Below the pieces are notes generated by a model. That model was given only the letters and a program-made list of their open reading frames with translations. It was not told the DNA's origin and searched no databases. DNA of 64,000 nucleotides from Alphaproteobacteria bacterium (lineage in GTDB: Bacteria > Pseudomonadota > Alphaproteobacteria > Micropepsales > Micropepsaceae), in contig JAJPHG010000025.1 of NCBI GenBank assembly GCA_021325375.1, forward strand, positions 62,001 to 126,000. The letters are read 5' to 3'. A program made the position numbers and the translations under genes. Positions 15,052 to 22,071 of the stretch are shown piece by piece; positions within the stretch are counted from its first letter, which is position 1; every line of letters begins with the position of its first letter.

Positions 15052-15378
15052 CTACTCGGCAGCGATCGATACAGCTTCAGCCGTCGCCACGTGATCTTTG
15101 GCGAAGTTGCTCATGAGGTCAGCGACAGCCTCGGGGATGCTGTCATAGCCGCCCTTCTTGACCCATTTGACCTTCAGCTTGCGGCCGGTGAGCTCCTCGA
15201 ACTTGGGAGACAGCTTGCAGACGGTCTTGGAATCCACCGTGGGCAGTTCCCACAAGTCCGATTTTGGATCGGCCTTGATCGTCGTATCGGTGAGCTCGGC
15301 CTTGAGGGCTTCCTGCAACAAAGGCTCGCACTTAGCCTTCAGTGCCAGAAATTCCTGCTCACTAAGCTTGTCGGCCAT
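15052..15378 (-). CDS. Small acyl-carrier-protein-like protein
   Basis: 108 residues, mixed charge, first gene after the operon promoter; ATG 15378 follows AGGGG. No annotated family is certain. The pattern resembles a carrier protein: an N-terminal helix, then a loop ending in TVDSKTV (Ser50), a helix CKLSPKFEELTG like the helix after the phosphopantetheine Ser in ACPs (which carry EE..G), and a closing SIPEAVADLM helix like the ACP fourth helix. A phosphopantetheinyl transferase gene lies immediately upstream, making a carrier role attractive. Against it, the residue after Ser is Lys rather than Leu, and the usual acidic surface is weaker. Treat as hypothetical with a testable idea. Confidence 0.45.
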   Translation of the reverse strand: MADKLSEQEFLALKAKCEPLLQEALKAELTDTTIKADPKSDLWELPTVDSKTVCKLSPKFEELTGRKLKVKWVKKGGYDSIPEAVADLMSNFAKDHVATAEAVSIAAE

Positions 15379-15390
15379 AGCGACCCCTCA

Positions 15391-15436
15391 GTTCGGTTAT
15401 CGAACCATATAGGATATTTCTGTTCGATTTTCAAAC
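15391..15436 (-). promoter_or_regulatory. Operon promoter with two inverted-repeat operators
   Basis: On the minus strand TTGAAA (15429-15434) and TATATG (15406-15411) are separated by 17 bases, a good sigma-70-type promoter for the carrier-like/XRE/ImmA/papain operon. Two copies of a 15-base inverted repeat flank it: GTTCGGTTATCGAAC (15391-15405, perfect arms) just downstream of the -10 element, and GTTCGATTTTCAAAC (15422-15436, one mismatch) over the -35. Copies are 31 bases apart, three helical turns. The XRE protein encoded by the second gene is the obvious ligand. Confidence 0.65.
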
Positions 15437-15449
15437 ATTATCTTTGATA

Positions 15450-16103
15450 TCAGCGGAGCGCTGCCACGAAGACGTTAACTCCTTGAATTTGTTCTAGTAA
15501 AATCCGAATTCCTCTCACTGTGTCCTCGAAAAGCGGCGGCAAACTAGGAGCAGCGGCAGATACGGTGCCGTCGGCACCTGGAGAAAGCCTCACCTCAAGC
15601 CAATCCAAGTCTTGATTGCCGGTAATAGATGCCTGGCACTTAAACAGGGCCTCTTTGGCGGAAAAGATAAGATTCGCAGCCTCATCAATTCCAGAGGCGA
15701 GCGATGACGCCACGAACGCCTGAATTTCTTCGTTTGTAGCGATCGATCTCGCTTCCTGACCTAGTGAATCGCCATCTACGATATCAATTCCAACGGAGCG
15801 CAATTCCGATAGATAGCTCAGAGCCAGTGCGACGTGTCTGCGTGAATGAGCGATGCTGCCGCAGAGGCCGGTTGGCCAAATCGGAGCGCCGAATTGATCT
15901 CGTAGTATGGGGGCCGCAGGCAACCCCATGCATTTCATCATTCGCCGGGCCAGATTGCGTCCCGCGATAATTTCTCTGGCTCGCGCTTGAGAGACGCCAT
16001 CCAAGAGTGACGCCTCTGCTTGCAGAACGGCACCCTGAAGTGCCGTTATCGGACACACATCTATGCGCACACCACTAGATAGCGATATCAACGTCTTCTC
16101 CAA
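15450..16103 (-). CDS. 4'-phosphopantetheinyl transferase, Sfp/EntD-like
   Basis: 217 residues. Motifs of the Sfp-type superfamily are readable: RNLARRMM and APILRDQFGAPIWP (substrate pocket start), GSIAHSRRHVALALS (family SisHs region), VGIDIVDGD with the Mg-binding acids, and IFSAKEALFKCQ (the FSxKEAlyK motif). It would transfer 4'-phosphopantetheine from CoA to a Ser of a carrier protein. The start is TTG 16103 by the frame; GAGGAA lies 13 bases upstream. No NRPS or PKS gene is in the window; the nearest candidate substrate is the carrier-like protein encoded just downstream. Divergent from the dCTP-deaminase-fold gene. Confidence 0.85.
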   Translation of the reverse strand: MEKTLISLSSGVRIDVCPITALQGAVLQAEASLLDGVSQARAREIIAGRNLARRMMKCMGLPAAPILRDQFGAPIWPTGLCGSIAHSRRHVALALSYLSELRSVGIDIVDGDSLGQEARSIATNEEIQAFVASSLASGIDEAANLIFSAKEALFKCQASITGNQDLDWLEVRLSPGADGTVSAAAPSLPPLFEDTVRGIRILLEQIQGVNVFVAALR

Positions 16104-16184
16104 ATAGTATAGAGTTCCTCAACTCACTTCGAAGCACGGACAAGCTGCCGAGCAGACGAACATAACGCGAATGGGAGGCTGGGC

Positions 16185-17057
16185 GTGACATTCTGGAGTA
16201 GTCAGCGACTCGAATCACACCTGGCCAGCCTCGTTGGCCACACAGATAAAACGCTCGTTGATTGCAATGCTATCACGCTGCGCATCGGTGACGAGGTCTA
16301 TGTAACACCAACGCTGGATAATCCTTCCCCCAGCACGCACACGAAGCAGGTTCTGCCCGCAGATGGCCCTTTCACCATTCCGCCAGGCCAATTCGCATTC
16401 CTTCTAACAGAAGAATTGGTGACAATTCCGGCCGAGCGGATGGGATTCATCTCGATCAAGACAACCTTTAAGGCAAAAGGGCTAGTAAATGTTTCCGGCT
16501 TTCACGTTGATCCAGGATGGAAGGGCCGACTAATCTTCTCCGTGTTTAATGCGGGTCCGGCGACGATACATTTGCAACGGGGCTTGCCGATGTTCCTGCT
16601 CTGGATCGCCGATTTAGATGCCCGGTCCGAAAAGCATAAGTCTGTTGCTGGACCACAGGGCATCCCCCCTCTGCTAATTGGAAACATCACTGGCACGGTC
16701 GATTCGATCTATGCCCTAGAGAAACGATTAAAGGCAGAAATCAAAGCGGTCGAAGGAAAGCAGGAAGCGTTCCGCGATCAGGTTTCCAAATTTGATCGAA
16801 GGCTGACGCGCGTGCTTATTTTCTTGAGTATCGCCGCCACCTTGGGCTCCGCGATCATAGGCGGCTTCGCGCGCGACTTCATTAGCTATGTCACCGAGCA
16901 TCGAGCTGGTGCCGCTGTTCAGCAGCCAGCCGCTTTCTCGGCGGCTACGAATTCCAGCACGACCCCACCAGGGGCGAAGGCTTCCAACGCCCCAGTGCCG
17001 CCCAGATCTGGAGCCTCACCGCAGAACACCAATGGCACGCCACAAGGGCCTCACTGA
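16185..17057 (+). CDS. Membrane-anchored dCTP deaminase/dUTPase-fold protein, probably non-catalytic
   Basis: 290 residues from GTG 16185 with GGGAGG seven bases before. Residues 1-150 follow the dCTP deaminase/dUTPase trimer fold: GFISIKTTFKAKGLVNVSGFH, then VDPGWKGRLIFSVFNAG and HLQRGLPMFLLWIADLD. In E. coli Dcd the equivalent strand reads LEFYN with the catalytic Glu; here it reads FSVFN (Ser), and the Arg of SSLAR is also absent, so deamination is doubtful. A coiled coil (about 165-200) leads to one membrane helix (VLIFLSIAATLGSAIIGGF) and a Pro/Ser/Thr-rich tail. It may bind nucleotides as a sensor at the membrane. Expressed opposite to the transferase gene from a shared 80-base region. 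Confidence 0.65.
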   Translation: MTFWSSQRLESHLASLVGHTDKTLVDCNAITLRIGDEVYVTPTLDNPSPSTHTKQVLPADGPFTIPPGQFAFLLTEELVTIPAERMGFISIKTTFKAKGLVNVSGFHVDPGWKGRLIFSVFNAGPATIHLQRGLPMFLLWIADLDARSEKHKSVAGPQGIPPLLIGNITGTVDSIYALEKRLKAEIKAVEGKQEAFRDQVSKFDRRLTRVLIFLSIAATLGSAIIGGFARDFISYVTEHRAGAAVQQPAAFSAATNSSTTPPGAKASNAPVPPRSGASPQNTNGTPQGPH

Positions 17058-17066
17058 GGAAGCTAC

Positions 17067-17094
17067 ACATTGCATCGCAGCGGGTTCGCAATGT
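17067..17094. terminator. Weak hairpin between convergent genes
   Basis: ACATTGC and its complement GCAATGT, 14-base loop, lie between the convergent dCTP-deaminase-fold gene (end 17057) and integrase gene (end 17135). The stem is short and there is no clear T-run, so terminator function is only suggested by position. Confidence 0.25.
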
Positions 17095-17134
17095 TGTGTT
17101 GAGCTACGTTTCACTCGGTTGATGGGATGGATTT

Positions 17135-18241
17135 CTATTCGGCCCCCACAAGTCTCGAAATATGATTTTCCCATTTCTCGATAGCGTCTCGCATCTCGGG
17201 CAGGTAGTCGTAACGCTGATAGACGCCCACGATCCCGCCAAAGCTGCCCGAGATGTGATTGAGCAGCCGCTCGATCACCGGAATTGAGACACCCTGCGCC
17301 GCGAGCCCAGAGGCGAACGTGCGACGTAGGTCATGCAGAGTCCACTCCTTCACCCCGGCGCGCTCTTCGAGCTTCGGCTTGCACTTGGACCAGCCGTCGA
17401 AGGGCGTCTCCTTGCCGCGCCCTTTGAAGAAATATTCATCGGCCTCCATCTCGGGATCGAGGAAAGTCCACGCGAGCGCGCCGAGCGGGAAGGTGTGCGA
17501 GCGCCGGTTCTTGCAGAGGGGTGCGGGCAGGGTGATCGTGTCCGTGCCGATCATGCTCCCCTTGAGCTGTGCAACCTCTCCCCGGCGCTGTCCGGTGAGG
17601 ATAAGGAGCTTCACTATTCTGCCGAAGGTATCATCTCCGGCCGCTTCCCACACGCGGGCGAGCTCCGCGTCGCTCAGGACGCGCTCGCGGGGCACATAGG
17701 GATGCGGGCACTGCATCCGCTCCATAGGGTTGCGGTCGAGGTAGTGCTTCCTGTGCGCCCAGCGCATGAAGGCGCGGATCGTGGTGTAAGCATAGCGCTG
17801 GCAGACCGGCGTATGATTGAGCTTTGCCAAGCTGTGCGAGAGGTCGTAGGGCGTGATGTCGGTGAGCTTGGTCGTGCCATACCGGAAGGTGCGGCCGAGG
17901 TAGTAGCGGTAGGCGCGGTTGGTGTGGGCGCTCAGTTCCGGCTCTCGCTCGGCAAGGTATTCGTCCTTCGCCGCGTTCCAGGTGATGGCCTTCGGCTTGT
18001 CCTTGCCGAGGGTGTACTGCGCGAGACGACGCTTGGCTTCGGTTCGCGCTTCCGAAAGCGATATGATGCCGACGCGCCCGATGGTCTCGCGCTGCCGGCG
18101 CGGCCCATGGGTGAGCACGAAGCTCTTGGTGCCCGCTTGGCTCACCCGCACGCCGAAGCCCGAAAGCGCGTCGTCTGAGTACAAAACAACGCCCTTCTTG
18201 GGCGCCTTGAGAGTGCGGATGGTGATGTCTGTCAGTCGCAT
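17135..18241 (-). CDS. Tyrosine-family site-specific integrase (P4/phage type)
   Basis: 368 residues from ATG 18241 (MRLTDITI); a second ATG at 18256 is possible. N-terminal DUF4102-type arm-binding domain (LTDITIRTLKAPKKG, SGFGVRVSQAGTKSFVL), a SAM-like core-binding domain (NRAYRYYLGRTFRYG), then the catalytic domain with Arg in LTGQRRGEVAQL, HDLRRTFASGLA (H-x-x-R), a third box LLNHISG and the nucleophile Tyr in VYQRYDYLPEM. P4-type integrases insert at tRNA 3' ends, and this gene starts about 150 bases from a tRNA-Lys 3' fragment, pointing away from it, the standard arrangement. It is the enzyme most likely to have placed this element. Confidence 0.95.
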   Translation of the reverse strand: MRLTDITIRTLKAPKKGVVLYSDDALSGFGVRVSQAGTKSFVLTHGPRRQRETIGRVGIISLSEARTEAKRRLAQYTLGKDKPKAITWNAAKDEYLAEREPELSAHTNRAYRYYLGRTFRYGTTKLTDITPYDLSHSLAKLNHTPVCQRYAYTTIRAFMRWAHRKHYLDRNPMERMQCPHPYVPRERVLSDAELARVWEAAGDDTFGRIVKLLILTGQRRGEVAQLKGSMIGTDTITLPAPLCKNRRSHTFPLGALAWTFLDPEMEADEYFFKGRGKETPFDGWSKCKPKLEERAGVKEWTLHDLRRTFASGLAAQGVSIPVIERLLNHISGSFGGIVGVYQRYDYLPEMRDAIEKWENHISRLVGAE

Positions 18242-18385
18242 AATTAGTCTCGCCATAGTCTCGCGGATCGCTCCCGAAGGAGCGAAAACGCATGTTTCGC
18301 CGTGATACTCCGCTTTGCGGAAATATCAACGGCCCCAATGGCTTAGGTTATGGTATGAGAAGCTATGGTAGATTAAAAACCACGC

Positions 18386-18430
18386 CTCTTAATCAGCGGG
18401 TCGCAGGTTCGATTCCTGCATCACCCACCA
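18386..18430 (+). other. attR: 3' fragment of tRNA-Lys(CTT)
   Basis: The sequence begins at the anticodon loop CTCTTAA (anticodon CTT) and continues through the 3' anticodon-stem arm, variable loop, a complete T-arm (GCAGG TTCGATT CCTGC) and the acceptor strand ATCACCC-A-CCA. The five bases before the loop do not pair with the TCAGC arm that follows, and no D-arm or 5' acceptor strand exists upstream. It is therefore not a functional tRNA but the chromosomal remnant left when the element integrated. Identity as Lys relies on the loop. Confidence 0.85.
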
Positions 18431-18453
18431 ATCATTCCGGTCGAACCGGCGGT

Positions 18454-19755
18454 TTATCGCGGATTGTCCAGACTGAACATCGCCGTCTCGTCGTCATAGG
18501 CGAACAACTCGCCGAAGCGGCCCCACCCGATCACGGCGCGCAGCGTCTCCTCGGCGGCGTCGGAGGTCATGTAGTCCTCCAGCTCGTCGAAGAAGCGGCT
18601 CTTGGGCGCGGTGTGGCTGCCGCGTTCGTCGAGGATACGGCGGATGTGGGCGGCAAGGGCGACGTAGCTCACCAGCGCGCGGGAGAATATTTCCTTACGG
18701 CCGTTCAGGTCCTTTTCGGCAAACAACTTGCCCATGTGGGTGAGCTTTATGTCGCCGCCTTCCAGTTCGGCAAGCCTGAGCATCTGGAGCGTCTCGGCGA
18801 CGGGGAACAGCTCGTCGACTTCCAGCTGCAGGTCGGCGGTGAGGTCGGGAAGGTCCGCCTTGCCGTCATAGGGGGCAGCGGCGACCGCTTCGACGAGGCC
18901 GGCAATGAGGTTCGCGGAAACAGGATGCAGCTGCGTGCCGATGCCGCTGCCCGGGAAACGCTCTTTGCGTTGCGCCGCGTGATCGCCGCGCCGCGCGGTC
19001 ATCTCGGCATAGATGCGCTCGACGACGGAGATGAAGGCCGGGTCCTGGCGGTCGCGCGGCTGGCGCAGATCGATCTTGATTTCTGTCACGATGCGGCCGG
19101 GATTGGTCGAGAACAGCAGCACGCGATCGCACATCAGGACCGCTTCCTCGATGTTGTGGGTGACGAGGATCACGCCCTTAATCGGAAGCTGCCCTTCGCC
19201 CCAGAGGTCGAGGAAATCGGTGCGCAGGTTCTCCGCCGTCAGCACGTCGAGCGCGGAGAACGGCTCGTCCATGAGGAGAATGTTGGGATGGACGACGAGG
19301 GCTCGGGCGAAACCGACGCGCTGGCGCATGCCGCCGGACAGCTCGCGCGGATAGGCGGATTCGTAGCCGTCGAGGCCGATGAGGTCGATGGCGGACAGCG
19401 CGCGGGCGCGGATGTCCTTGGGCGGCAGGCCGAGCGCTTCGAGGCCGAGCTGCACGTTCTCCAAGACCGTGAGCCAGGGGAAAAGCGCGAAGCTCTGGAA
19501 CACCATCGCGATGCCGTTCGCCGGACCATCGACAGCGTGGCCCATATAGCTGACCGATCCGCGCGAGGGCGGCGAGAGACCGGAGATGATCCGCAGCAGT
19601 GTGGACTTGCCCGAGCCCGAGCGGCCGAGCAGGCCGACGATCTCGCAATCGTTGAGCGTGAGGTTCACGTCCTCGAGGACGAGCAACTCGCTTCCGCCGG
19701 GGCGGGGAAAGGAGCGTCCGACCGCGCGAACGTCCAGGAGCGTATCGTTTTCCAT
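18454..19755 (-). CDS. ABC transporter ATPase with AAA-associated C-terminal domain (nitrate/sulfonate/taurine type)
   Basis: 433 residues from ATG 19755 (MENDTLL); the frame upstream is the shadow of the permease gene. Walker A GLLGRSGSGKST, Q-loop MVFQSFALFPW, signature LSGGMRQR, Walker B ILLMDEPFSALD, and H-loop VTHN are complete. After about residue 265 follows an extra 150-residue region (GTQLHPVSANLIAGLVE, LELTAD-type helices, VSYVALAAHIRRIL) like the AAA-associated C-terminal domain seen in some NitT/TauT ATPases. It lies 11 bases downstream of the fused permease. No substrate-binding protein gene is adjacent, so the substrate cannot be named. Its stop is only 24 bases from the tRNA-Lys remnant. 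Confidence 0.85.
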   Translation of the reverse strand: MENDTLLDVRAVGRSFPRPGGSELLVLEDVNLTLNDCEIVGLLGRSGSGKSTLLRIISGLSPPSRGSVSYMGHAVDGPANGIAMVFQSFALFPWLTVLENVQLGLEALGLPPKDIRARALSAIDLIGLDGYESAYPRELSGGMRQRVGFARALVVHPNILLMDEPFSALDVLTAENLRTDFLDLWGEGQLPIKGVILVTHNIEEAVLMCDRVLLFSTNPGRIVTEIKIDLRQPRDRQDPAFISVVERIYAEMTARRGDHAAQRKERFPGSGIGTQLHPVSANLIAGLVEAVAAAPYDGKADLPDLTADLQLEVDELFPVAETLQMLRLAELEGGDIKLTHMGKLFAEKDLNGRKEIFSRALVSYVALAAHIRRILDERGSHTAPKSRFFDELEDYMTSDAAEETLRAVIGWGRFGELFAYDDETAMFSLDNPR

Positions 19756-19766
19756 CTTCGCCTCCG

Positions 19767-21500
19767 TCAACCGAGCCGGAACTTGCGCTCGGCATACCAA
19801 TAGAGCGGCCGCCAGAACACGCGATTGACGACCGTCACCAAGAAACTCATGACCGCGATGCCGAGCACGATGCGGTGAAAGTCGCCCGCCGTCGTCGCGT
19901 CGGCGATATAGGCGCCAAGGCCGTGCGCCCTGAGCGTATGGTCGCCCCAGGTCGCGACCTCGGCGACGATGGCGGCGTTCCACGAGCCGCCCGAAGCGGT
20001 GATCGCGCCCGTCACATAGAAAGGAAAGACGCCGGGAAGCGCGACCTTGCGCCACCACAGCCAGCCGCGCACCTGGAAGTTGGTGCCGACGTCGCGCAGT
20101 TCGTGCGGCAGAACGGACGCGCCTGCGATCACGTTGAACAGGATGTACCACTGCGTGCCAAGCACCATCAGCGGCGACAACCAGATGTCCGCATTGAGCT
20201 GAAACATGACGATCAGCGACACCGCGACCGGGAACAGAAGGTTGGCCGGGAACGCGGCGAGGAACTGCGCGATGGGCTGGACGAAGCGCGCCAGCGACGG
20301 GCGCATGCCGACAGTGATGCCGATGGGCGTCCAGATGGCGCTCGCCAGCGCGATCAGGAGCAGCACACGAAGCATGGTGATCAGGCCGAGCCCCAGGACC
20401 CGCAGGATCTCCGCCACCGAAATCGGGCCCGCGAAGCTCGCGATCTGCCATAGCGCGAGCGCGCCGGCCACGACGAGGATGCCGTACCAGAGGAAGTCGG
20501 CCGCGCGCTGCGATACCGGCATTTTGGGAATGGCGGTCAGGATCGGCTTCGGCGGCGCGAGGCGGTAAGTCCAGCTCATGAACGACGTGAACGGCGCGGC
20601 CATCGCCGCGATCAGGCGCGAGCGGCGGAAGACCGTCAGCGCCCAGGACTGTGGCTTGTCGTCGCCCTGCTCCTGGTCGAAGCGGAAGCGGTCCGCCCAC
20701 GCGACGAGAGGGCGGAACAGCAGCTGATCGTAGATCAGGATGACGATCAGCATCGCGCCGATGGCCCAGAAGATGGCGCCGAGATTGCGCTGCGCGATCG
20801 CCACCGCGATGTAGGAGCCGATGCCGGGAAGCGTGACGGTCGTGTGGCCGACGCTGATCGCTTCCGAGGCGACGACGAAGAACCAGCCGCCGGACATCGA
20901 CATCATCATGTTCCAGATCAGCGACGGCATCGCGAACGGCGCGTCGATGCGCCAGAACCGCGCCCAGGCGTTCAGTCCGAAAAGCTGTCCGGCTTCGGTG
21001 AGTTCGGTGGGGACCGTGCGCAGCGACTGATAGAAGCTGAACGCCATGTTCCAGGCCTGGCTCGTGAAGATCGCAAATACGGCGGCAAGCTCCGCCCCGA
21101 ACACGCGCCCCGGCGCGAGCGACATGAAGAAGACGACCGTGATCGAGATGAAGCCGAGGATCGGGACCGATTGCAGGATGTCGAGGATCGGAATGAGCAA
21201 CGACCCGGCGCGCAGGCTCTTCGCCGCCCAGGTCGCATAGGTGAACGTGAAGACCAGCGACGCGACCATCGCGATCAGCATGCGCAGCGACGTGCGCAGC
21301 GCATATTCGGGCAGCGCGGACGGCGAAAGCGAGATCGGCGTACTTGCGAGCTTGGCCAGCGGCTCCAGGAGCAACTGGCTTGTGCTCGCGAACAGCACGA
21401 CGAAACCAAGCACCAGCACCGCGGCCAGCATGTCCCAGGGGTTCAGAGGAAAGCGGCGCCCTTTGACGGAAACCGGTGGAATGAGCACTGCAAAGCGCAT
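19767..21500 (-). CDS. Fused double ABC permease (NitT/TauT family)
   Basis: 577 residues, about twice the length of a single BPD permease. Two copies of the permease core are visible: the first around residues 70-270 (EALGLNAWARFWRIDAPFAMPSLIWN, an EAA-type loop) and the second around 345-560 (ELRDVGTNFQVRGWLWWRKVALPGVFP). Each is surrounded by five or six hydrophobic segments, with a hydrophilic linker between (RFRFDQEQGDDKPQ). Such fused permeases pair with ATPases bearing the AAA-associated domain, as here. Translation likely begins at ATG 21500. Probably imports or exports a small anion; specificity unknown. Confidence 0.85.
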   Translation of the reverse strand: MRFAVLIPPVSVKGRRFPLNPWDMLAAVLVLGFVVLFASTSQLLLEPLAKLASTPISLSPSALPEYALRTSLRMLIAMVASLVFTFTYATWAAKSLRAGSLLIPILDILQSVPILGFISITVVFFMSLAPGRVFGAELAAVFAIFTSQAWNMAFSFYQSLRTVPTELTEAGQLFGLNAWARFWRIDAPFAMPSLIWNMMMSMSGGWFFVVASEAISVGHTTVTLPGIGSYIAVAIAQRNLGAIFWAIGAMLIVILIYDQLLFRPLVAWADRFRFDQEQGDDKPQSWALTVFRRSRLIAAMAAPFTSFMSWTYRLAPPKPILTAIPKMPVSQRAADFLWYGILVVAGALALWQIASFAGPISVAEILRVLGLGLITMLRVLLLIALASAIWTPIGITVGMRPSLARFVQPIAQFLAAFPANLLFPVAVSLIVMFQLNADIWLSPLMVLGTQWYILFNVIAGASVLPHELRDVGTNFQVRGWLWWRKVALPGVFPFYVTGAITASGGSWNAAIVAEVATWGDHTLRAHGLGAYIADATTAGDFHRIVLGIAVMSFLVTVVNRVFWRPLYWYAERKFRLG

Positions 21501-21714
21501 TTCGAGGGCCTGGGCTAGAGGCTTGGCGGCAGGAGGGTCACGATTGACCGGCGACGCGAGCGTTGCCAGCAGATTGTGACGGAACCGTCACGGTTGCGAG
21601 AGCGGTCCACATGTTCAGCGTTCCTCCTCCTTGCGGTCTTGATGGGCGCGGCGCCGCCAGAAAGACCGAACCAATCTCAAAAGCGCGACAATCGTTTCGC
21701 GGGCTTGCATATAC

Positions 21715-21753
21715 ATACCCCCGTGGGTATATGCAATATACCCGTTGGGGTAT
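21715..21753. promoter_or_regulatory. Two tandem DmeR operators (G-tract palindromes)
   Basis: ATACCC-CCGT-GGGTAT at 21715-21730 and ATACCC-GTTG-GGGTAT at 21738-21753, 23 bases apart. RcnR/DmeR repressors recognise such C/G tracts flanked by AT-rich arms. The second site ends 14 bases before the dmeR start, so repression would be autoregulatory and relieved by Ni or Co. Confidence 0.75.
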
Positions 21754-21767
21754 TTTCGAGGAGAGCA

Positions 21768-22046
21768 ATGGCACACGTCGTCGAAGGCAAGCAGAAGCTC
21801 CTGAACCGGGTCCGCCGCCTGCGCGGCCAGATCGACGCGCTCGAACGCGCGCTCGAAGCGGACCAGGGATGCAGCGAGGTGATGCGGCTCCTGACCACCG
21901 CGCGCGGCGCGATCAACGGTCTCATGGCCGAGGTTGTCGAGGATCACATCCTCATGCACATGACCGACCCCGACCATAAGCGCTCGCGCGACGAGCAGGA
22001 AGCCGCCGACGAACTGCTCGACGTGCTGCGCACCTACATCAAATAA
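21768..22046 (+). CDS. dmeR: DmeR: RcnR/CsoR-family Ni/Co-responsive repressor
   Basis: 92 residues from ATG 21768, GGAG just upstream; the open frame further upstream runs through the operators. All-helical CsoR/RcnR fold with LLNRVRRLRGQIDALERAL. The metal ligands of RcnR are all at the expected positions: His3, Cys35, His60 and His64 (HILMH), which separates it from copper (CsoR) and formaldehyde (FrmR) sensors. It should repress itself and dmeF and let go on binding Ni(II)/Co(II). The next gene, 25 bases on, is the cation-diffusion exporter; two matching operators lie upstream. Confidence 0.9.
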   Translation: MAHVVEGKQKLLNRVRRLRGQIDALERALEADQGCSEVMRLLTTARGAINGLMAEVVEDHILMHMTDPDHKRSRDEQEAADELLDVLRTYIK

Positions 22047-22071
22047 CCGCTTCGCCGAATGAGGGCGTCCC

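Larger units (their letters stand above)
1..18430. mobile_element. Right portion of an integrated mobile element inserted in tRNA-Lys(CTT)
   Basis: The right boundary is read directly: a tyrosine integrase (17135-18241, minus) lies next to a 45-nt tRNA-Lys 3' fragment ending in CCA at 18430, after which ordinary chromosomal ABC-transporter genes start. Between position 1 and the integrase lie typical element genes (ArdC-like antirestriction, RuvC-like, XRE repressor, ATPase, serine recombinase, VirD4-like ATPase) and a cargo of nucleotide-metabolism and protease genes. The left boundary is not in the window; by the usual geometry it should be a complete tRNA-Lys(CTT). A large serine recombinase at 6723 suggests the element may be composite. 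The extent to the left is unknown. Confidence 0.75.

Noticed and set aside
15391..15436. LexA/SOS box as an explanation of the GTTCG repeats
   Set aside because: The alphaproteobacterial LexA site is a direct repeat GTTC-N7-GTTC and the Gram-positive one is CGAAC-N4-GTTCG; the arms here are in the opposite inverted order, so a dedicated XRE operator fits better.
18386..18430. A functional tRNA gene
   Set aside because: No 5' half (acceptor, D-arm, 5' anticodon stem) can be formed from the upstream bases.
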